Assembly: GCA_913057845.1 (NCBI GenBank)
Contig: CAJXPC010000028.1
Span: 1-11,078 of the forward strand
From: an uncultured Pseudomonadota bacterium
Lineage (GTDB): Bacteria; Pseudomonadota; Gammaproteobacteria; Burkholderiales; Eutrophovitaceae
Direction: 5' to 3'
Length of the DNA stretch: 11,078 bases
Below are positions 7,560 through 11,078 of this stretch, one piece after another; the stretch's first letter is position 1, and each line of letters begins with the position of its first letter. The notes under the pieces were generated by a model, which worked only from the letters and a program-made list of their open reading frames with translations, searched no databases and was not told where the DNA came from. The position numbers and the translations under genes were made by a program.

Positions 7560-8159
7560 CTAATTAATTTTTTTCCAGGCTTTAGATATCTTTAATAGCT
7601 TCCTAACATCTTTTTTCATCAGAGATGGATCAATTGTGACGGGAAAACGCATCATCAAATTACCAATTTGATCCACTAAGTAAATATAATTTTTAGCGTC
7701 TTCCAAATCTCCAAAAACAGTAAGCTCGCTCGCATCTGGCAATGTAATGAATCGAGTGCCCTCATGCTCATCAGTTATTTTTTTAGGCAATTGGTTATCG
7801 CCCAACACAAAATGTAATCGCTCAAGTCGATCTTTTTCAGCCCCTTGCGTAAGTCGTATTTGACGCATGAGATAGAGCTTCTTCTCGCAAATATCCTCAC
7901 AACTCGAAGCATCAATCGATACAAAAGACCAAAAACCATAGAGGTCTGCAAAAGAAAAAATGTCTCCTTGAGATGTGCGGACCTCTAAGCCGTATATCGG
8001 CACGGGTTCAATTAAATCACCATTGTTAACAAAACCGTCCGGCTTCCAAAAGGAATACAACGCCGTTGAAGCTATAACTGGCAAGACACATATTGTGAGT
8101 ACGATCCATGGTACCAGCCAACTATTTTTCTTGGGTTTCGTTTTGTTTGATAAATCCAT
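7560..8159 (-). CDS. SCO-like membrane-anchored protein of the cytochrome oxidase cluster, CxxxC without the SCO histidine
   Basis: The 199-residue protein has a basic N-terminus, one membrane helix (about 14-36) and a periplasmic domain. It resembles the uncharacterised protein encoded between surf1 and the heme A synthase gene in Pseudomonas-type cox clusters. The domain looks thioredoxin/SCO-like. WSFVSIDASSCEDIC places a Cys-x3-Cys pair at 87 and 91, after a strand in the position of the SCO copper motif, and YLVDQIGNLMMRF near the C-terminus resembles the last SCO strands. I find no histidine equivalent to the SCO copper ligand between those elements. A role in thiol reduction or copper handling during oxidase assembly is an inference. 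Its ATG lies 38 bases inside the end of surf1 and has no Shine-Dalgarno sequence, so translational coupling to surf1 is likely. Confidence 0.8.
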   Translation of the reverse strand: MDLSNKTKPKKNSWLVPWIVLTICVLPVIASTALYSFWKPDGFVNNGDLIEPVPIYGLEVRTSQGDIFSFADLYGFWSFVSIDASSCEDICEKKLYLMRQIRLTQGAEKDRLERLHFVLGDNQLPKKITDEHEGTRFITLPDASELTVFGDLEDAKNYIYLVDQIGNLMMRFPVTIDPSLMKKDVRKLLKISKAWKKIN

Positions 8160-8859
8160 AGTATATATACAAAAATAAAGTCAAAAAACTAAAAAGTGCC
8201 CACTGCCCTGCGTAAGACAAATGCTTCAATATTCCAAAGCTACGGCTGGACCACGTTCGCTCAAAAATGTTCGTCACTCCCTCAACGGCGTCACCTTGTA
8301 TGACATAGTCGAGGACGTCAAGTGAATATAACGATCGATATCGTTTTAGATCAAGATTCTGCCAAATATCACCGGCAATAACATTTTCAGATAACTCCAG
8401 CGCACCTAAGCCAGGTTTAACAGCTGTCCCACTTACAGAGACAACCGAGTCTGGCATTGCTATCTTTGGTATTTGGCCGAATTCTCGACCCCGCGGAATC
8501 CATCCTAAGTTAACGAGTACGATATCGTTGGAATCAACCAACGTGAGTGGAACCAATACTTCGTATCCTGCTTGGCCTCGACGAATGCGATTGTCTAGTA
8601 CCATGCGGCGTGATGCATCAAATTTTCCCGTTGCGATTACCCGCCGAAACTCCAGACCCGATACAAGATCAACAGCGTTGTTAAGGTTTACAACCCCTTC
8701 GGCTTGCATAGCAATGAACTGAGCTTCTAGCGTACGTTTATAATCTGCTCGTTGGAATTGCCAGTAAGCCGCGGCCAATGTTAAGCCGAGGGTAATAACG
8801 GCCATAATAGTGATGATCCAACTAGGGTGACGCATACTGTGTGGTATCTTTGTAGACAT
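8122..8859 (-). CDS. surf1: SURF1 family cytochrome oxidase assembly protein
   Basis: Surf1 assists heme insertion into subunit I of cytochrome c oxidase in the inner membrane. The 245-residue protein has the family architecture: an N-terminal helix (about 14-34), a large periplasmic domain and a C-terminal helix (about 218-236). Conserved family segments are visible: GKFDASRRMVLDNR followed by GQAGYEVLVPL, then VLVNLGWIPRG, and HLSYAGQWALFSF entering the last helix. The ATG at 8859 gives a normal N-terminus. A second ATG at 8835 (residue 9) is possible and neither has a clear Shine-Dalgarno sequence. The gene is first in its operon. It starts only 24 bases from the divergent DUF2909 gene, so any surf1 promoter must lie largely within that gene's 5' end. 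The 3' end overlaps the SCO-like gene by 38 bases. Confidence 0.94.
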   Translation of the reverse strand: MSTKIPHSMRHPSWIITIMAVITLGLTLAAAYWQFQRADYKRTLEAQFIAMQAEGVVNLNNAVDLVSGLEFRRVIATGKFDASRRMVLDNRIRRGQAGYEVLVPLTLVDSNDIVLVNLGWIPRGREFGQIPKIAMPDSVVSVSGTAVKPGLGALELSENVIAGDIWQNLDLKRYRSLYSLDVLDYVIQGDAVEGVTNIFERTWSSRSFGILKHLSYAGQWALFSFLTLFLYIYYGFIKQNETQEK

Positions 8860-8883
8860 TCGAAAAAAGTAAGGTCAAGTGCA

Positions 8884-9081
8884 ATGAAAATAGTCGTAAT
8901 TTTATTTTTACTCGTAATATTAGGAAGTTTAGCATCTGCTCTGATGTACTTGGTGCGAAGCAAAGGTAAGACAGAAGGAACAGTAAAAGCATTAACACTT
9001 AGAGTTGGACTATCCGTTATGCTTTTTGTTCTGCTGATGGCGGGACATTATTTCGGCATCATTCCACCGACTGGTCTCTAA
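8884..9081 (+). CDS. DUF2909 family twin-transmembrane protein
   Basis: A 65-residue membrane protein with two predicted helices (about 3-23 and 40-60) joined by a short basic loop (RSKGKTEG) and ending in a PPTGL tail. It fits the small DUF2909 proteins encoded between coxC and surf1 in gammaproteobacterial oxidase clusters; their function is not known to me. The true start is the ATG at 8884, with AAGG 9 bases upstream. A longer frame from 8827 is possible but would add a hydrophilic N-terminus with no ribosome binding site. The gene runs against all its cox-cluster neighbours: divergent from surf1 and convergent with coxC. It ends at a strong terminator two bases after its stop. Confidence 0.85.
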   Translation: MKIVVILFLLVILGSLASALMYLVRSKGKTEGTVKALTLRVGLSVMLFVLLMAGHYFGIIPPTGL

Positions 9082-9082
9082 A

Positions 9083-9118
9083 AAAAAACCCACCCGTTTA
9101 GTAACAGGTGGGTTTTTT
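9083..9118. terminator. Bidirectional intrinsic terminator between DUF2909 and coxC
   Basis: An A-run (9083-9088) and CCCACC (9089-9094) pair with GGTGGG (9107-9112) and a T-run (9113-9118). GTT (9096-9098) and AAC (9103-9105) can extend the stem past a C-A mismatch, leaving a TAGT loop. A GC-rich stem with a T-tract on either strand ends the DUF2909 transcript going right and the coxC transcript going left. This structure separates the structural oxidase operon from the surf1 to sco operon. Confidence 0.92.
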
Positions 9119-9131
9119 AAATAATCTATGA

Positions 9132-9983
9132 TTATAGCCAATAAACCATTATAAACAGTCCCAACCAAACCACGTCGACGAAGTGCCAATACCACGCAAC
9201 GCCTTCAAACCCAAAGTGCGTTTCTGGCTTGAAATGTCCACGAATACCGCGTATCCAAATCACGATAAGCATGATTGTTCCGATCGTGACATGAAATCCA
9301 TGAAATCCAGTCAACATGTAAAACGTCGCACCGTAAGCCCCACTCTCAAGCGTCAAGTCCAATTCAGTATACGCATGCATGTACTCTTCAACCTGAAGGG
9401 CCAAAAAAGTCACGCCAAGGGCAATCGTCAAGAACATAAACACGTTGAGCCTCGCGCGCTGACCTTTTAAGAGCGCCCAGTGTGCGATCGTTAGCGTCAC
9501 ACCTGACGTCAACAATAACGCCGTATTGATTGCGGGCAGCCCCCACGCACCCATCGGCGTAAATTTACTTTCCACCCCGGGTCCATCGGTCGGCCAAGTC
9601 GCCGAAAACCCACTCCAAAGAAGTGATCCCGTATCACCCTCTGCCAACCAAGGGATTGAAAGCACCCTCATGTAGAAAAGTGCCCCAAAGAATGCCGCAA
9701 AAAACATCACTTCAGAGAAAATAAACCAGCCCATTGACCAACGGAACGACATGTCTACCTGTTTATTGTATTTTCCAGATTCGCTCTCACGAATAACTGC
9801 GCCAAACCAACCAAAGAGCATATAAGCCATAACTAGCGACCCGGCTAAAAGCACATAGCCTCCGCCTGAGACAGTGTTTATGGTTAATACCGCCCCGAAT
9901 GCCATCAAAAACAACCCGACTGAACCGATAATCGGCCAATAAGAGGGCTCTGGCAAATAATATCCTCCGGACTGCGAGCTCAT
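9132..9983 (-). CDS. coxC: Cytochrome c oxidase subunit III
   Basis: Subunit III of the heme-copper cytochrome c oxidase, an inner-membrane protein that stabilises the catalytic core subunit and its proton uptake. The 283-residue sequence shows seven hydrophobic helices and family-typical segments: SMGWFIFSEVMFF in helix 3, QVEEYMHAY near helix 5, GFHGFHVTIGTIML in helix 6, and the C-terminal YWHFVDVVWLGLF. Residues 104-145 form a long loop between helices. A strong Shine-Dalgarno sequence (AAGGGGAG) lies about 5 bases before the ATG at 9983. The gene follows DUF2970 after 61 bases in which I see no feature other than that site, and it ends at the shared terminator. Confidence 0.98.
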   Translation of the reverse strand: MSSQSGGYYLPEPSYWPIIGSVGLFLMAFGAVLTINTVSGGGYVLLAGSLVMAYMLFGWFGAVIRESESGKYNKQVDMSFRWSMGWFIFSEVMFFAAFFGALFYMRVLSIPWLAEGDTGSLLWSGFSATWPTDGPGVESKFTPMGAWGLPAINTALLLTSGVTLTIAHWALLKGQRARLNVFMFLTIALGVTFLALQVEEYMHAYTELDLTLESGAYGATFYMLTGFHGFHVTIGTIMLIVIWIRGIRGHFKPETHFGFEGVAWYWHFVDVVWLGLFIMVYWL

Positions 9984-10044
9984 TGTTACTCCCCTTTAAT
10001 AATTTATTATTTTAAATTCACCAAACAATGCTTGAAAACGTCTA

Positions 10045-10245
10045 CTAATTGACAATTATCTTAACCACTGCAATCACACCGGTGACAAACAAGACCGAAC
10101 AAATTAGTCCCGCAATAATCACATGTTGCGGCCGAAGCGCGCTCAAATCACGCTCTAAAGCCCCACGCTTACCGATACCAACAAACCCACTCAACACAGC
10201 TCTAATTGCTTGAAAGGGAATTTTTATCCACGAATAATCTATCAC
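10045..10245 (-). CDS. DUF2970 family small membrane protein
   Basis: A 66-residue protein with one predicted helix near the C-terminus (about 42-62). Before it lies a conserved-looking hydrophilic segment: AVLSGFVGIG, then ERDLSALRPQHVI. This matches the DUF2970 proteins found next to ctaG and coxC in gammaproteobacterial oxidase operons; a role in oxidase assembly or stability is inferred from location only. The start is GTG, overlapping the ctaG stop by four bases (GTGA), so translation is probably coupled to ctaG. There is no strong Shine-Dalgarno sequence of its own. Confidence 0.85.
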   Translation of the reverse strand: MIDYSWIKIPFQAIRAVLSGFVGIGKRGALERDLSALRPQHVIIAGLICSVLFVTGVIAVVKIIVN

Positions 10246-10823
10246 GACTTAGATGCCGGAAAATCAACCTCCTCAAGAGAGTCTCCAACACGTATTGTGC
10301 CTTCAATCTCGAACATCGTATATGACAGCGTCACGGTACCAACGTCTGCGGGCAGACTCGGATCGATTACGAATACTACAGAAAAATCTCGAGTTTCGTG
10401 TGCGTTGATTGTCTGCTGCGTGAAGCAAAAACATTCCAATTTCTTCACATATTGTGCCGCATGCTGCGGGCCATAACTCGGAATAGCTTGCGCATCGAAC
10501 GCGGTGTCAGTTGGATTAGTCAGCCTAAACGTTGCATGCACTAATTCACCGGGATGCACATTCATTTTAAACTCTATAGGAACCAACTCCCAACCCAATT
10601 CGCTCCTTGTGTTCGCGTCAAATTCCATTACAACCGTGCGACTTTCATCAACCTGTGTATTTACTATTTCATCAGGCTTAATTAGGTCATACACACCCGT
10701 GACCTCACAAATTTTTTTATAAAGAGGCACCAGGGCATAGCCGAATGCAAACATCACCAACGCAACTACAATCAGCTTGCGCAGCAGATTTTTGTTTTGA
10801 TAATCAAGGTTAGAGATTTTCAT
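10242..10823 (-). CDS. ctaG: Cytochrome c oxidase assembly protein CtaG (COX11), CuB copper chaperone
   Basis: CtaG/COX11 delivers copper to the CuB site of subunit I. The 193-residue protein has one N-terminal membrane helix (about 15-35) and a periplasmic immunoglobulin-like domain. The copper motif CFCF is at 131-134 (KLECFCFTQQ). A further conserved cysteine, Cys39, sits just after the helix in YKKICEVTG. The segments VHPGELVHATFRLTNPTD and SYTMFEIEG are also family-typical. Length is normal. The ATG at 10823 overlaps the stop of the upstream 29-codon gene by one base (TAATG), and its own stop overlaps the DUF2970 start, so the three are translationally chained. Confidence 0.97.
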   Translation of the reverse strand: MKISNLDYQNKNLLRKLIVVALVMFAFGYALVPLYKKICEVTGVYDLIKPDEIVNTQVDESRTVVMEFDANTRSELGWELVPIEFKMNVHPGELVHATFRLTNPTDTAFDAQAIPSYGPQHAAQYVKKLECFCFTQQTINAHETRDFSVVFVIDPSLPADVGTVTLSYTMFEIEGTIRVGDSLEEVDFPASKS

Positions 10824-10912
10824 TAATACATCGCACGACGAATAACAAAACCCAAGAAAAACACGATAGCGATTGTGGCCAACGTCAGCGCTGTTTTTTT
10901 ATTCTTAGTCAT
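10823..10912 (-). CDS. 29-residue single-helix protein, cytochrome oxidase small assembly protein-like
   Basis: The frame from ATG 10912 to TAA 10823 encodes 29 residues: a basic N-terminus (MTKNKK), a hydrophobic helix (TALTLATIAIVFFLGFVI) and a basic end (RRAMY). It is too short for most gene callers. Support comes from three things: the exact one-base TAATG overlap with ctaG, its place between coxA and ctaG where other proteobacterial clusters carry tiny membrane proteins called cytochrome oxidase small assembly proteins, and the clean membrane topology. The Shine-Dalgarno candidate (AAGG) is about 14 bases away, which is weak. An in-frame stop lies upstream with no other start between. 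Confidence 0.72.
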   Translation of the reverse strand: MTKNKKTALTLATIAIVFFLGFVIRRAMY

Positions 10913-10949
10913 TATTTTTATCGTTACCTTTTATAAATCTTGCCTCAGA

Positions 10950-10985
10950 AAATGGCGGGACGATGCCAACATCGTCCCGCCATTT
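10950..10985 (-). terminator. 16-bp perfect hairpin after coxA (terminator, attenuator or mRNA end-stabiliser)
   Basis: Bases 10950-10965 and 10970-10985 are perfectly complementary around a CCAA loop, with a GC-rich core (GGCGGGACGATG). On the coxA strand the stem is followed by only a short T-run (the stem end plus one T, then C), so termination may be partial. It lies 14 bases after the coxA stop and 37 bases before the small ORF. That position suits reducing expression of the downstream assembly genes relative to coxA, or protecting the coxA mRNA 3' end. Confidence 0.75.
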
Positions 10986-10999
10986 AATTGAGCTAGGTT

Positions 11000-11031
11000 T
11001 TAGCTCCTCAGATCAGGAGGCGTTTCAAAAC
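11000..11031 (-). CDS. coxA: Cytochrome c oxidase subunit I, last codons only (5' part missing)
   Basis: Reading leftward from the adapter junction, one frame gives FETPPDLRS and then a TAA at 11002-11000. A short Phe-Glu-x-Pro-Pro tail is what I would expect at the C-terminus of bacterial subunit I, and coxA is the expected neighbour on this side of the small ORF and ctaG. Only nine codons are present, so the call relies mostly on gene order. The cut is the end of the sequenced fragment. Confidence 0.65.
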
Positions 11032-11078
11032 CTGTCTCTTATACACATCTGACGCTGCCGACGAATAGAGAGGTGTAG
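11032..11078 (-). other. Nextera/Tn5 adapter with i5 index (artifact)
   Basis: From 11032 the sequence is the reverse complement of the Nextera read-1 adapter (mosaic end 11032-11050, remainder to 11064). ATAGAGAG follows at 11065-11072, the reverse complement of index CTCTCTAT (Nextera S502/N502). The start of the P5-side sequence GTGTAG is at 11073-11078. This is library sequence that was not trimmed before assembly. Confidence 0.98.

Noticed and set aside
8827..8883. 19-codon N-terminal extension of the DUF2909 protein
   Set aside because: The ATG at 8884 has a well-placed AAGG and starts directly with the first membrane helix, as expected for the family. The extension overlaps surf1 coding sequence and has no ribosome binding site.
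9183..9470. 95-codon plus-strand frame inside coxC
   Set aside because: It is antisense to a clearly conserved subunit III gene and has no start signal or recognisable features.
1..11078. Terminal inverted repeats suggesting a Tn5-like composite transposon
   Set aside because: The repeats are sequencing adapter including an index and P5-side bases. No transposase or cargo logic is present, and the content is core housekeeping.

Overview
The window is a chromosomal segment of a bacterium, most likely a gammaproteobacterium of moderate GC content. The pointers are the ftsY-ftsE-ftsX-rpoH order, a divergent pair of M16 peptidase genes beside ftsY, and a cytochrome c oxidase cluster (coxA, small ORF, ctaG, DUF2970, coxC, DUF2909, surf1, SCO-like, cyoE, sco) arranged much as in Pseudomonas and relatives. 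The assignment rests on gene content and order. The contig is bounded at both ends by untrimmed Illumina Nextera (Tn5) adapter, so native DNA is only 32..11031, and both end genes are cut by the sequencing fragment, not by biology.

Layout. (1) 32..2304, minus strand: an M16 zinc peptidase with an intact HxxEH motif, followed by a partial M16 partner that lacks it. (2) 2441..5936, plus strand: ftsY (SRP receptor), ftsE and ftsX (division ABC complex that activates peptidoglycan hydrolysis) and rpoH (heat-shock sigma factor 32). rpoH has its own sigma70-type promoter, which is overlaid by an almost perfect CIRCE operator, the binding site of the heat-shock repressor HrcA. (3) 5979..8859, minus strand: a tight assembly-factor operon surf1, SCO-like protein, cyoE and sco, convergent with rpoH. 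(4) 8884..9081, plus strand: a lone DUF2909 two-helix membrane protein gene, divergent from surf1. It ends at a bidirectional terminator shared with coxC. (5) 9132..11031, minus strand: the structural oxidase operon, running from the coxA 3' end through a 16-bp hairpin, a 29-residue membrane protein, ctaG and DUF2970 to coxC.

How the parts work together. Regions 3 to 5 build a heme-copper cytochrome c oxidase. CoxA and CoxC are subunits I and III, CtaG and Sco handle copper for the CuB and CuA sites, CyoE makes heme O, and Surf1 assists heme insertion. A COX15/CtaA heme A synthase gene, expected between the SCO-like gene and cyoE, is absent. The shared terminator at 9083..9118 implies that the structural genes and the assembly genes are separate transcription units.

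The most interesting signal is the CIRCE element on the rpoH promoter. It would place the sigma32 regulon under the HrcA/GroEL repression circuit, joining two heat-shock systems that are usually described separately. I did not find a wholly new system. The remainder is housekeeping, with a few lesser-known small proteins.
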